Notes under the pieces: model-generated
Database searches by the model: none
Told to the model about the DNA's origin: nothing
Seen by the model: only the letters and a program-made list of their open reading frames with translations
Assembly (NCBI GenBank): GCA_963705285.1
Contig: OY970066.1
Location: forward strand, 4,774,001 to 4,838,000
DNA length: 64,000 nt
Direction of reading: 5' to 3'
Source: JACMLD01 sp963705285
GTDB taxonomy: Bacteria; Bacteroidota; Bacteroidia; Chitinophagales; Chitinophagaceae
Position numbers and translations under genes: made by a program
In this document: positions 44,950-53,522 of the stretch, in pieces
Numbering within the stretch: position 1 is the first letter of the stretch
Layout: every line of letters begins with the position of its first letter

Positions 44950-45330
44950 TTTTATTTTTTAAAGGCGATGCAAAATTATTTTTTTGTTTGTCTAATACCA
45001 ACACCCAATCGTGCCCAGCGCCCGTTGTTGGCGGCGTACATTGAAGGGCATTTGTTTTTGGTACCGATCCAGTTTTCACCCATTCAGCAGATTGGGGGTT
45101 AAACCCAAGACTGTGATTGTTTTGGCGGCAATACATGAACCGTTCACTGTTACCGTTTTGCCCACCGGCCGGTAGATCATGCCATAACTCTTTTCGGCGG
45201 CCTGAATGCCACACCATCTCCTTTTTCTCCCTGTCCGTTTATAATAACAGACTAAAAAGGTATACGGTTCAACACCGGGTGCGATTCCACCAGTCTGCAA
45301 ATACCCCGGCTGATAAGCGCCGGGCCGATT
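44950..45330 (-). pseudogene. Decayed C-terminal fragment of a DUF4038-type (GH140-like) glycosidase
   Basis: Two minus-strand frames carry adjacent pieces of one protein family. In the first (45330 down to about 45095): RPGAYQPGYLQTGG, then IQAAEKSYGMIYRPVGKTVT and VNGSCIAAKTITVLG. In the second (about 45110 to 44955): FNPQSAEWVKTGSVPKTNA, TPPTTGAGHDWVLVLDKQKN and FASP. These match the end of DUF4038 proteins, where a YxMIYxPxGKxVTV strand set precedes WFNPRTGE, a TPP-G-G-DWVLVLD block and an F..P tail. A frameshift separates the pieces, there is no start codon, and a stop lies upstream. The first piece also looks internally shortened. It is therefore a remnant rather than a gene. It lies in the 570-bp gap upstream of the dehydrogenase. 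Confidence 0.65.
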
Positions 45331-45474
45331 TCATATGGCAGCGCCTATTGACCGACAAGATAAGCCAATCCACAAAATTTTCAGGGGGTTAAAAATTCAG
45401 CGGCGCCAGCATGCCAATTGCACGGGCATAGCTTTTGTTATTATTCAGCATTGTATTAAATCAATTAAAACAGT

Positions 45475-46749
45475 ATGAAATTGCTTTCGTTGTTTTTGAT
45501 AGGTTGCACCCTGGTGACCACTACCGCCTTCTCACAAAAGGCAGATACGCTGCCCCCACCGCATGCTACCAAATCTTCCATGAATTTTAGTAACGTAGTA
45601 GGGTGGGATAATAATGAAACGCCTATTGCGCCGCCGGGTTTTACCGTTAGCCTGTACGCTAGTGGATTTGAGAACCCGCGCTGGTTATACCAAACACCTA
45701 ATGGTGATGTATTGGTGGCGGAGTCTAACGGTAAACATACCTTTCTTCAACGCATTGGGGCCCCACTGGTAGGTGCCAACAAAGCCAATAACCTGCGCAA
45801 AAGCGCAAACCGTATTACTGTTTTGCGGGATGCTGATCACGACGGCAAGCCGGAGATACGCCAACCATTCATTACCGAATCGCTGGATGCGCCATTTGGC
45901 ATGCTGGTATTGGGTAACTATTTATACGTAGCCAACCAGAATGCATTGCTGCGGTTTCCTTACCAGCATGGCGATGTAACCATGACGGCAAAACCCGACA
46001 AGGTAATTGATCTGCCCGCCGGGAAAGTAAATCGTCACTGGACACGCAATATCATTGCCGATAAAAATGGTAAGAAAATTTACATCGCCGTAGGCTCTGG
46101 TGATAATGCTGCGGAAAAAGGCATGGACAAAGAGCTCAACCGGGCATGCATACTCGAAATTAATCCTGATGGTACCGGAATGCGCATTTATGCCAGCGGG
46201 CTTCGCAACCCGGTGGGTATGGGATGGGCGCCGGGCAGCAATACACTGTTTGCAGCAGTAAACGAACGCGATGAACTGGGCGACGACCTGGTGCCGGATT
46301 ATCTTACCAGTGTGCAGGAAAATGGTTTTTATGGATGGCCCTATTCTTATTTTGGCGACCATGTTGATCCGCGCATAAAAGAAACAAGACCCGACCTGGT
46401 TAAAAAAGCCATTGTACCAGATGTGGCACTGGGTGCGCACACCGCATCATTAGGGCTGGCATTTTACACGGGGATAGCGTTTCCAGAAAAATACCAGAAT
46501 GGGGCGTTTATTGCACAGCATGGTTCCTGGAACCGGTCGGTGTTGTCTGGCTACAAGATAGTTTTTGTGCCTTTTAAAAATGGTAAACCCGCGGGGGAGC
46601 CAGAAGATTTTCTGACAGGCTTTGTAAAAGATTTGCAACATGAAAAAGTGCGTGGCCGCCCGGTATGTGTACTTATGCTGGCCGACGGATCTCTATTGAT
46701 AACTGATGATAAGAGCGGTAATGTTTGGCGTGTGGCATACGGAAAGTAA
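45475..46749 (+). CDS. Exported PQQ-dependent sugar dehydrogenase (sorbosone/glucose dehydrogenase family)
   Basis: The 424-residue product is a six-bladed beta-propeller oxidoreductase acting in the periplasm. A signal peptide covers 1-20 (KLLSLFLIGCTLVTTTAFSQ). Family landmarks are APPGFTVSLYASGFENPRWL, TPNGDVLVAES, HWTRNIIADKNGKKIYIAVG, ASGLRNPVGMGWAPGSNTLF, NGFYGWPYSYFGDHVDPR and NGAFIAQHGSWNRS, in which the His and Arg residues bind PQQ and substrate in soluble glucose dehydrogenase. A c-type cytochrome domain is absent. Whether PQQ is made by this organism or taken up cannot be judged here. The likely substrates are aldoses or sorbosone. Confidence 0.85.
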   Translation: MKLLSLFLIGCTLVTTTAFSQKADTLPPPHATKSSMNFSNVVGWDNNETPIAPPGFTVSLYASGFENPRWLYQTPNGDVLVAESNGKHTFLQRIGAPLVGANKANNLRKSANRITVLRDADHDGKPEIRQPFITESLDAPFGMLVLGNYLYVANQNALLRFPYQHGDVTMTAKPDKVIDLPAGKVNRHWTRNIIADKNGKKIYIAVGSGDNAAEKGMDKELNRACILEINPDGTGMRIYASGLRNPVGMGWAPGSNTLFAAVNERDELGDDLVPDYLTSVQENGFYGWPYSYFGDHVDPRIKETRPDLVKKAIVPDVALGAHTASLGLAFYTGIAFPEKYQNGAFIAQHGSWNRSVLSGYKIVFVPFKNGKPAGEPEDFLTGFVKDLQHEKVRGRPVCVLMLADGSLLITDDKSGNVWRVAYGK

Positions 46750-46792
46750 CAGCGATTTGTTTATTACTACTGTACTGTTTCCGTTCTTTAAG

Positions 46793-46932
46793 TAATGTCA
46801 CTCCTACGGGGTTCAACAACTGCAGCCCAGTTTTTTTATAGTAATATCAACCCAACGGGTTTCCTATAACAAACCTCAAGAGAGGCTTAATATAACTACC
46901 TCACAATCACCAACCCCGTAGGGGTGACATTA
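46793..46932. mobile_element. MITE-like 140-bp element with 21-bp inverted ends
   Basis: Arms at 46793-46813 and 46912-46932 are inverted copies with one mismatch, containing ATGTCACYCCTACGGGGTT. The outermost bases are TA on both sides. The 98-bp centre has no open frame and includes AACCCAACGGGTT, a partial internal inversion. It lies between the convergent sugar dehydrogenase and ppc genes. Confidence 0.6.
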
Positions 46933-46955
46933 ATGTACAAGAAATACTGACCGCT

Positions 46956-49538
46956 TTACGCAGAATTCCGTCCCGCATTGATAATACCGAACGAACAACG
47001 GATCACGATCTTTTCATAATTTTCTTTGATGGGATCGTTGGTGATGTGTTGCTCTTCCATGGCGCGCATCTTGTACATGGCGTATTGCTGAATGGTCACC
47101 AACGGCAACACAATTCTTTCACGCATTTGAATAGACAATTGCTCTATGGGGTAATCGGCCATCAATTCTGTATTGCCCGAAAGTTGCAATACATACCGTT
47201 GGGTAAGTTCATACTCTGCATTCATTTTATTCCAAACTTCGCCATAAACAGGATGGTCAGACAGATACTCTGTAAGCGGAAAATAGGTTTTTTTCATCGC
47301 CATCTCACAGTTATCCATAAGCGTTTTAAAGAACAGCGAGTTTTTATACAATTTTTTAAGCGCCGGAAATTTACCTTGTTTCTCCAACTCTTTCAACGCC
47401 GTACCTACACCGTAATAACCGGTTACATTTTGTTTGAGCTGGCTCCATGCCCCTACATATGGAATAGCCCGTAAATCTTTCAGGTTGAGCTTGGCGCCAC
47501 CAGCGCGTTTGGCCGGCCGGCTGCCGATATTTGTTTCAGCATAAAACCGCAACGGACTGATATAGGCGAGATAGTTTAAAAAATCAGGATGCTCTTTTAA
47601 ATTGGTATAAGATCGAAAGCTTTCATCGGCCAGTTGCTGTAACAATTCTTCTTCATCTTTCTCAAGTGTAATAGAGCGGGTAGAGAACAATGCATTGGAT
47701 AAACCCGCATTGAGCAATTGCTCAATATTGAATTGTGCCGAATCGATAGTACCGAAGTTGGAACTCACTGTTTGCCCCTGTATGGTAAGTTGTATCTCTT
47801 TGTTGGAAATGTTCTTGCCCATACTGGCGTAAAACTTATGTGTTTTGCCACCACCACGCGCAGGGGGGCCACCGCGACCATCAAAAAATACTACGTCAAT
47901 GCCATATTCTTTAGAAATACTGGTCAGTTCTTCCTTGGCTTTGTAAATACCCCAGTTGGCCATAAAATAACCACCGTCTTTGGTGCCGTCTGAAAAACCC
48001 ACCATGATGGTCTGCACATTGTTCCTTCTTTTCAAGTGGGCTTTATAGTCTTTATTTTCATACAGAGTGCGCATAATTTCGGACGCAGCCTGTAAATCAT
48101 CAATGGTTTCAAACAACGGCACAATATCAACGGTTAACGATTCTTTCTTCCAGCCGTTAAGTAAAAACAATCCAAACACTTCAATTACATTCAGCGCACT
48201 GTTGCACTGGCTGATGATGTAGCGGCTGCAGCCATCCTGCCCATTGTATTGTTGTATTTCTCTAATGGCACCAGGGCTTTTCAGTGTATCGCGCATAACG
48301 GCATCTTCAACCAATGCAGGGTCAACCTGTTTGGTAACTGCCAGTAATGCATCAATTTTCTGGGGTTCTGTCATAGATGCATAACCCGCAGGCAGTGCAT
48401 CAGACTTGGATGCAACCACGTTCAGTGTTTTTGTATGCACCGAACTCTCCTGCCGTACATCCAGCGAGGCAAAGTACAAACCAAATACGCTTACTTTACT
48501 GAGCAGGTTTTCCAGCGATTCAAGAAAAAGGCTGTTGTGCTGGTAGATTAATATTTCCCTGATTTTATTGAGCGGGTCAATAATGTCTTCCTTCTTTAAT
48601 TCTGTACGGTGGCCGGGAATGAAAATATTGTTGTAGAGTGTTTTTTCCAGCTCGGCCAGTATGTTTTCGGTGCCTTTAAAAGTGATGCGGCGTTTTAAGC
48701 GGCGCACATCCAGGTAATAACACCTGATGATGCTTACGCGCAGGGCATCGGCCACCTGCAGGGTTATATCGCAGGTAACGTTGGGGTTACCATCGCGGTC
48801 GCCGCCCGGCCAGAAGCCCATGGTGATAATCGGATTGTCTGCCGGCAATGCCTCCGGAAACTGGTTTTTCAAAAAATTGATGATGCGCCCGGACGCGGCA
48901 TAAAAAACGTTTTCGAGGTACCAAATTAAACTCACCGCTTCGTCGAACGGAGTAGGTTTAATGTGTTTAAAGAATGGCGTCTTTCCCAGTTGTTGCAGTA
49001 ACAGGTGTACCTGTGCGGCATTGTTATCTGACAACGACTTTGATAGATCATTGATGATACCCAGTACGGCTCCAGGGTAGAACTGCGTGGGATGTGCCGT
49101 TAACACCAGGCGGATGGCAAAATGTTTTAATTGCTCTGCCAGTTTATCCTGGCTGCCTGTCTGTAATATTTCCGATTCAAGGTGTTTGAGCGAACCAGCT
49201 CCATTTACATCGTTGATTTCGCGGAAAGAAGCATCTTCCAGCGCATCAAACAATACAACCTGCCGTTCTGTATATTGTACAAACCGGAACATCAGGTCTA
49301 GCCGCTCGCGCTCATTGAGCGACGTGGTATGTTTGGCAAAAAATTCATCGAGTATAACTACGGGACTTTGCTTTTTCTTAAACCCCTCTTCGCAGTCAGA
49401 CAGCAAAAGCGATAACAGTATGCCTGTCTTTTCTATTCGGTGAAAAGGCAACGAGGTAAAAAGGCTGTTGTACAGTTGAAATTTAATTCCAACATAATTC
49501 TTGAATTGCTGCAGTCCGCGTGATGACTGATGATCCAT
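46956..49538 (-). CDS. ppc: Phosphoenolpyruvate carboxylase, Bacteroidetes type
   Basis: PEPC fixes bicarbonate onto PEP to give oxaloacetate, feeding the TCA cycle and the aspartate family. The ATG at 49538 (MDHQSSRGLQQF) gives 860 residues; a TTG 45 bp upstream is less likely. Catalytic features are LTAHPTQFYPGAVLGI near 147 (His and Arg region; Gln replaces the common Glu), GFWPGGDRDGNPNVT, MVGFSDGTKDGGYFMANWGI, and FFDGRGGPPARGGGKTH, where most enzymes have FHGRGG. The C-terminus is GIINAGRNSA, not the usual NTG ending. The divergent motif set looks like that of other Bacteroidota PEPCs, so the enzyme is probably active. It is divergent from thrA, whose pathway uses its product. Confidence 0.92.
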   Translation of the reverse strand: MDHQSSRGLQQFKNYVGIKFQLYNSLFTSLPFHRIEKTGILLSLLLSDCEEGFKKKQSPVVILDEFFAKHTTSLNERERLDLMFRFVQYTERQVVLFDALEDASFREINDVNGAGSLKHLESEILQTGSQDKLAEQLKHFAIRLVLTAHPTQFYPGAVLGIINDLSKSLSDNNAAQVHLLLQQLGKTPFFKHIKPTPFDEAVSLIWYLENVFYAASGRIINFLKNQFPEALPADNPIITMGFWPGGDRDGNPNVTCDITLQVADALRVSIIRCYYLDVRRLKRRITFKGTENILAELEKTLYNNIFIPGHRTELKKEDIIDPLNKIREILIYQHNSLFLESLENLLSKVSVFGLYFASLDVRQESSVHTKTLNVVASKSDALPAGYASMTEPQKIDALLAVTKQVDPALVEDAVMRDTLKSPGAIREIQQYNGQDGCSRYIISQCNSALNVIEVFGLFLLNGWKKESLTVDIVPLFETIDDLQAASEIMRTLYENKDYKAHLKRRNNVQTIMVGFSDGTKDGGYFMANWGIYKAKEELTSISKEYGIDVVFFDGRGGPPARGGGKTHKFYASMGKNISNKEIQLTIQGQTVSSNFGTIDSAQFNIEQLLNAGLSNALFSTRSITLEKDEEELLQQLADESFRSYTNLKEHPDFLNYLAYISPLRFYAETNIGSRPAKRAGGAKLNLKDLRAIPYVGAWSQLKQNVTGYYGVGTALKELEKQGKFPALKKLYKNSLFFKTLMDNCEMAMKKTYFPLTEYLSDHPVYGEVWNKMNAEYELTQRYVLQLSGNTELMADYPIEQLSIQMRERIVLPLVTIQQYAMYKMRAMEEQHITNDPIKENYEKIVIRCSFGIINAGRNSA

Positions 49539-49611
49539 TGGCGATGAAAATTTTAAAGATGTTATATTGATAGGAGGCAACAATCGTGCAATGAAAATAC
49601 ACCTAACAGGT

Positions 49612-49875
49612 TAAAAGAGAAAAAGAGATTTTTTGCTAAGAGCATGAAAGAGAAAAAGAAGTAAGCGCACAGAGCCAGCAGAGCTAGCAGAGACCAAGGC
49701 GGGTTGGTATACGATAGCGTTAATGTGTTTGCCAAATATCCAAGCTTGTCATGTTAAGTTCGTTGGTGCGGATGCCTGAAACCTGCTTCGATTGCCACTA
49801 TTAGTCCTGAGCGTACGCTCATTAACTCCTTTTCTCTTTAGTCTCTTAGCATTTTTCTCCTTTTTACTCTTAGCT
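49612..49875. repeat. Inverted pair of AAGAGAAAAAGAG / CTCTTTTTCTCTT words upstream of thrA
   Basis: AAAGAGAAAAAGAGATTTTT with GCTAAGAGCATGAAAGAG at 49612-49662 is mirrored by CCTTTTCTCTTTAGTCTCTT and AGCATTTTTCTCC, ending CTCTTAGC, at 49828-49874. The two arms enclose about 165 bp, which includes the 12-bp palindrome GAGCGTACGCTC at 49809-49820. These words belong to the family at 39294-39642. The rest of the ppc-thrA gap holds the thr leader. Confidence 0.65.
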
Positions 49876-49887
49876 ATGAAACTAACG

Positions 49888-49918
49888 ATTGTTATATCGC
49901 CGCCCGGTATTACCTTCG
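49888..49918 (+). promoter_or_regulatory. Candidate promoter of the thr leader transcript
   Basis: ATTG at 49888-49891 (a -33-like TTTG with one change) is followed after 19 bp by TACCTTCG at 49911-49918, one base from TAnnTTTG. The spacing equals the Bacteroidetes consensus. Transcription would start near 49925, just ahead of the leader frame. Confidence 0.5.
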
Positions 49919-49932
49919 GCGTCTTAAAAAAA

Positions 49933-50031
49933 GTGGTTACATCAATTCATCATATCAGTTTCTCCTCGTTTTCAGCAGCCCCAACAGCTGCCGGTATTGC
50001 TATTATTATTACCACTTCAACAACCCGTTAA
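49933..50031 (+). CDS. Probable thr operon leader peptide (Thr/Ile-rich)
   Basis: A frame opening with GTG at 49933 encodes 32 residues and ends AGIAIIITTSTTR before TAA at 50029-50031. The final thirteen codons include four Ile and four Thr, the two amino acids whose supply threonine synthesis governs. The enteric thr leader has the same Thr/Ile bias. The stop codon falls in the loop of a terminator hairpin. An ATG at 49876 in the same frame would give 51 residues but lies before the predicted promoter. The peptide itself needs no function; ribosome stalling on these codons would be the signal. This is a prediction from composition and position. Confidence 0.6.
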   Translation: MVTSIHHISFSSFSAAPTAAGIAIIITTSTTR

Positions 50032-50044
50032 GGGTTGTATTTTT
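50020..50044 (+). terminator. Attenuator terminator hairpin ahead of thrA
   Basis: The perfect 7-bp stem ACAACCC / GGGTTGT (50020-50026 and 50032-50038) with loop GTTAA is followed by A and five T (50040-50044). It overlaps the last three sense codons and the stop of the Thr/Ile-rich leader frame and lies 86 bp before the thrA start. A ribosome paused on the Thr codons would cover the left arm and prevent the stem from forming. Confidence 0.65.
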
Positions 50045-50130
50045 CCATATAAACCATTGGGCTTTGGCTGATCAGATAGCGGGCAACCGTATGCTGACCT
50101 CAAAATTACTCATCATCACAACAAAAATAT

Positions 50131-52596
50131 ATGCAGGTTTTAAAATTTGGTGGCACATCCGTAGCAAATGCAGAAAACATTAATAAGGTGGTGGCAATAG
50201 TGGAGCTGGCCGTGCAAAAAGACAAAACAGTGGTAGTGGTATCTGCGCTGGGCGGTATTACAGACACGCTTATTAGTGCCGCCACGGCAGCCGCAGATGG
50301 CAACGAAAAATACAAAGATATTTTATTGCAGATTGAACAACGCCATCTTGAACTGGTGAAAGCGCTGATACCGGTAACACAGCAAAGCAGTGTGCTGAGC
50401 ATGGTAAAAAAACAATGCAATGAAATAGAAGATATCTGCAACGGCATTTTTTTGCTGCGCGAACTGTCTGCCCGCACCAAAGACCGTATAGTGGGATATG
50501 GCGAACTACTTTCGTCGCAGATTATAGGCGCCCGTTTTAAAACCGGCAACGCAGACAGCACCTGGAAAGATGCACGTGAACTGATTGTTACCACCGCCGA
50601 GTACGGCAATGCACCGGTTATCTTTACCGCTACCAACAATAAAATTGAACTATACTTTGAGAGTGCCAAACAGCAACTCTTTATCATACCGGGCTTTATT
50701 GCAGCCAGCGTAGAAGGCATTACCACTACCCTAGGCCGCGGTGGGTCAGATTACACCGCCGCGATAATTGCCGCAGCATTAAAAGCAGAAACGCTTGAAA
50801 TATGGACGGATGTAAGTGGTATGATGACGGCCGATCCACGGTTGGTAGCCACCGCAAAAGTGATTCCCCGTATTTCATACCAGGAGGCCATGGAGCTGTC
50901 GCATTTTGGCGCCAAAGTAATTTATCCGCCCACCATACAGCCGGTCATGAACAGAAGCATCCCGGTATGGGTAAAAAATACTTTTGCTCCTGAAGATGAT
51001 GGAACCGTAATAGAAAATGCGGCGGTAAAAAATGGCAACAGCATACGCGGTATTTCAAGCATCAACAAAATGGCTTTGGTAAGCCTTGAAGGAAGCGGAA
51101 TGGTGGGTATTCCCGGTTTTTCCAAAAGGTTGTTTGAAGCATTGGCCAATGCATCCATCAATGTTATACTAATTACACAAGGTTCTTCAGAACATTCTAT
51201 TTGTGTAGGTATTGATGATGTACACAGCGCCCGTGCCAAAGATGCCATTGACACCACTTTTGCATATGAAATTGAAACCGGTAAAGTGGAACCGCTGGTA
51301 GTGGAAACACAACTGTCTATCATAGCACTAGTGGGCGATAACATGAAAAGCCACCCCGGTACCAGTGGTAAAATGTTTGGTGCCCTTGGCCGCAACGGTG
51401 TAAACGTTCGCGCCATTGCGCAGGGTTCATCAGAAAGAAATATCTCTGCTGTTATTGCTACCGCAGATGTAAAGAAAGCAATCAATATTCTTCACGAAGA
51501 ATTTTTTGAAACTACATATAAGCAGGTAAACCTTTTTATTACCGGTGTGGGCAACGTAGGCAGTAAGCTGATTGCGCAGCTGCAGCAGCAGCAAAATTAT
51601 CTGCAGCACCATCTTCGGTTACAGGTACGCGTAATAGGCATTGCCAACAGTAAAAAAATGCTCTTTAATGATGATGGTATTAACCTTAGCAAATGGAAAG
51701 ACCTGCTAAAGGATGGCGACCCCATGAACCTGCAGACGTTTGTAAGCACCATTCAACAAAAAAACCTGCGTAATTCTGTTTTTGTTGATATTACCGCCAA
51801 TGATGCCGTGGCTATGATCTATGATCAATTGCTGCAGCTGAGTATTTCGGTAGTGGCATGCAACAAGGTTGCCTGCTCCTCTCCTTATGAATATTATAAA
51901 AGCCTGAAAGACCTGGCGCGTGAACACAATTGTGTTTTTCTTTTTGAAACCAATGTGGGTGCCGGCCTTCCTGTAATAGGTACTTTGAATGACCTGATGC
52001 GCAGCGGCGATAAGATCAATAAAATTGAAGCAGTGCTGAGTGGCACGCTCAATTTTGTTTTTAATAATTACAACGGCACTACCAAATTTGCCGATGTGGT
52101 AAAGCAGGCGCAGGACGAGGGTTATACAGAACCCGATCCACGGCTGGATCTCAGCGGTACAGATGTGATGCGCAAGATTATGATACTTGCCCGCGAAACC
52201 GGTGCCCACCTGGAAATGGAACAGATCAGTAATGAATCGTTTATGCCCGCCTCGTGCATGAAAGGCTCCGTTGCAGATTTTTATACAGCCATGGCCAAAG
52301 AAGAAGATCATTTTAAAAAAATATATGAAGCCGCAGCAGGTGCCGGAAAAAAGCTGAAGTTTGTAGCTTCCTATGCACCAGCGGGTATTGCCAACGGAGC
52401 GCAGGTAGCGGGTGTAGGACTGCAGCACATTGATCCGCAGAGCGATTTTTATCACCTGTACGGCAAAGACAATGTGGTATTATTTTATACAGAGCGTTAT
52501 CCTGAACAGCCATTGGTAGTGAAAGGTGCAGGCGCAGGGGCTGAAGTGACCGCGTCTGGTGTATTTGCAGATATTATTCGCGCAGCAAAAATGTAA
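50131..52596 (+). CDS. thrA: Bifunctional aspartokinase / homoserine dehydrogenase
   Basis: The 821-residue fusion performs the first and third steps from aspartate to threonine: phosphorylation of aspartate and reduction of aspartate semialdehyde to homoserine. The kinase domain (1-290) opens with LKFGGTSVANAENI and has TTLGRGGSDYTAAIIAAAL and EIWTDVSGMMTADPR. Two ACT repeats (about 305-450; ALVSLEGSGMVGIPGF and IIALVGDNMKSHPGTSGKMF) are the allosteric threonine-binding part. The dehydrogenase (about 460-821) starts NLFITGVGNVGSKLIAQL, the Rossmann loop, and has ETNVGAGLPVIGTLNDLMRS and AVLSGTLNFVFNNY. Length equals that of E. coli ThrA. thrB starts 5 bp later. Confidence 0.97.
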   Translation: MQVLKFGGTSVANAENINKVVAIVELAVQKDKTVVVVSALGGITDTLISAATAAADGNEKYKDILLQIEQRHLELVKALIPVTQQSSVLSMVKKQCNEIEDICNGIFLLRELSARTKDRIVGYGELLSSQIIGARFKTGNADSTWKDARELIVTTAEYGNAPVIFTATNNKIELYFESAKQQLFIIPGFIAASVEGITTTLGRGGSDYTAAIIAAALKAETLEIWTDVSGMMTADPRLVATAKVIPRISYQEAMELSHFGAKVIYPPTIQPVMNRSIPVWVKNTFAPEDDGTVIENAAVKNGNSIRGISSINKMALVSLEGSGMVGIPGFSKRLFEALANASINVILITQGSSEHSICVGIDDVHSARAKDAIDTTFAYEIETGKVEPLVVETQLSIIALVGDNMKSHPGTSGKMFGALGRNGVNVRAIAQGSSERNISAVIATADVKKAINILHEEFFETTYKQVNLFITGVGNVGSKLIAQLQQQQNYLQHHLRLQVRVIGIANSKKMLFNDDGINLSKWKDLLKDGDPMNLQTFVSTIQQKNLRNSVFVDITANDAVAMIYDQLLQLSISVVACNKVACSSPYEYYKSLKDLAREHNCVFLFETNVGAGLPVIGTLNDLMRSGDKINKIEAVLSGTLNFVFNNYNGTTKFADVVKQAQDEGYTEPDPRLDLSGTDVMRKIMILARETGAHLEMEQISNESFMPASCMKGSVADFYTAMAKEEDHFKKIYEAAAGAGKKLKFVASYAPAGIANGAQVAGVGLQHIDPQSDFYHLYGKDNVVLFYTERYPEQPLVVKGAGAGAEVTASGVFADIIRAAKM

Positions 52597-52601
52597 CCGT
52601 A

Positions 52602-53522
52602 ATGACGAGCGTAAAAATTATAGCCCCGGCAACCGTAGCCAACCTGGTGTGTGGCTTTGATGTGCTGGGAATGGCATTGAACGATCCGCAGGATATCATG
52701 GAACTGAGCCTGAGCAATGAACCGGGCATACGCATCAAACATACAGATGGGTATGATTTACCTACCGCACCCGCCCAGAATGTTGCAGGTGCAGGACTGA
52801 TTGCGCTGATGCAGGAATACGACGATAAGACAATTGGTTTTGACCTGGTGGTGAACAAATGCATTAAACCCGGCAGTGGACTGGGTTCCAGCGCTGCCAG
52901 TTCTGCCGGCGCGGTTGTAGCAGCCAATCATTTGCTCAATCATTATTTTTCGAAAGAAGACCTGGTGCGTTTTGCCATGAACGGCGAAAAACTCGCCAGC
53001 GGGGTAAAGCATGCTGATAATATAGCACCCTGTATTTATGGTGGGGTTACATTAATTCGATCCATATTTCCGCTGGACATTATTCAGTTAAGCGCGCCAC
53101 CCATGTTTGTTACCGTGGTGCATCCGCAGATTGAAGTAAAAACATCAGACGCACGGCAGATTTTACGCAAAGAGGTACTGTTGAAAGATGCCATTAAACA
53201 ATGGGGCAATATTGCCGGTCTGGTTGCCGGTTTTATGAAAGGCGATTATGAACTGATCAGCCGTTCGCTGGAAGATGTAATCATTGAACCGGTACGCAGT
53301 ATTTTAATTCCGGGGTTCGACGAAGTAAAAAGAAAAAGCAAGGAAGCAGGTGCGTTGGGCGGTGGCATTTCCGGATCAGGGCCCTCTATTTTTATGCTGA
53401 GTAAGGAAGAAAGCGTGGCCAGGCAAATTGAAGAATTGATGAGAGAAATTTTTCAAAAAGTGGGCATCGATTTTAAAACCTATGTAACAACACTTAATAA
53501 TGAAGGGGTGAAGATAATGTGA
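52602..53522 (+). CDS. thrB: Homoserine kinase
   Basis: This GHMP-family kinase phosphorylates homoserine to O-phosphohomoserine. The 306-residue protein has VKIIAPATVANLVCGFDVLG at its N-terminus, the ATP-binding loop KPGSGLGSSAASSAGAVVAA near 88, and the C-terminal GALGGGISGSGPSIFMLSK glycine-rich motif. It begins 5 bp after thrA, which points to coupled translation, and ends 488 bp before thrC. Confidence 0.96.
   Translation: MTSVKIIAPATVANLVCGFDVLGMALNDPQDIMELSLSNEPGIRIKHTDGYDLPTAPAQNVAGAGLIALMQEYDDKTIGFDLVVNKCIKPGSGLGSSAASSAGAVVAANHLLNHYFSKEDLVRFAMNGEKLASGVKHADNIAPCIYGGVTLIRSIFPLDIIQLSAPPMFVTVVHPQIEVKTSDARQILRKEVLLKDAIKQWGNIAGLVAGFMKGDYELISRSLEDVIIEPVRSILIPGFDEVKRKSKEAGALGGGISGSGPSIFMLSKEESVARQIEELMREIFQKVGIDFKTYVTTLNNEGVKIM

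Noticed and set aside
45241..45370. Possible cobalamin-type riboswitch ahead of the sugar dehydrogenase
   Set aside because: The GC-rich inverted words looked suggestive, but no B12-box was found and the region is explained by the decayed coding fragment.
45117..45392. Plus-strand frame in the gap upstream of the sugar dehydrogenase
   Set aside because: It overlaps the minus-strand glycosidase remnant, which has recognisable family segments; the plus frame has none.
49792..49875. Extension of the thr leader frame further upstream (MPLLVLSVRSLTPFLFSLL)
   Set aside because: This part is read from the CTCTTTT repeat arm and lies before the predicted promoter; only the downstream Thr/Ile part is kept.
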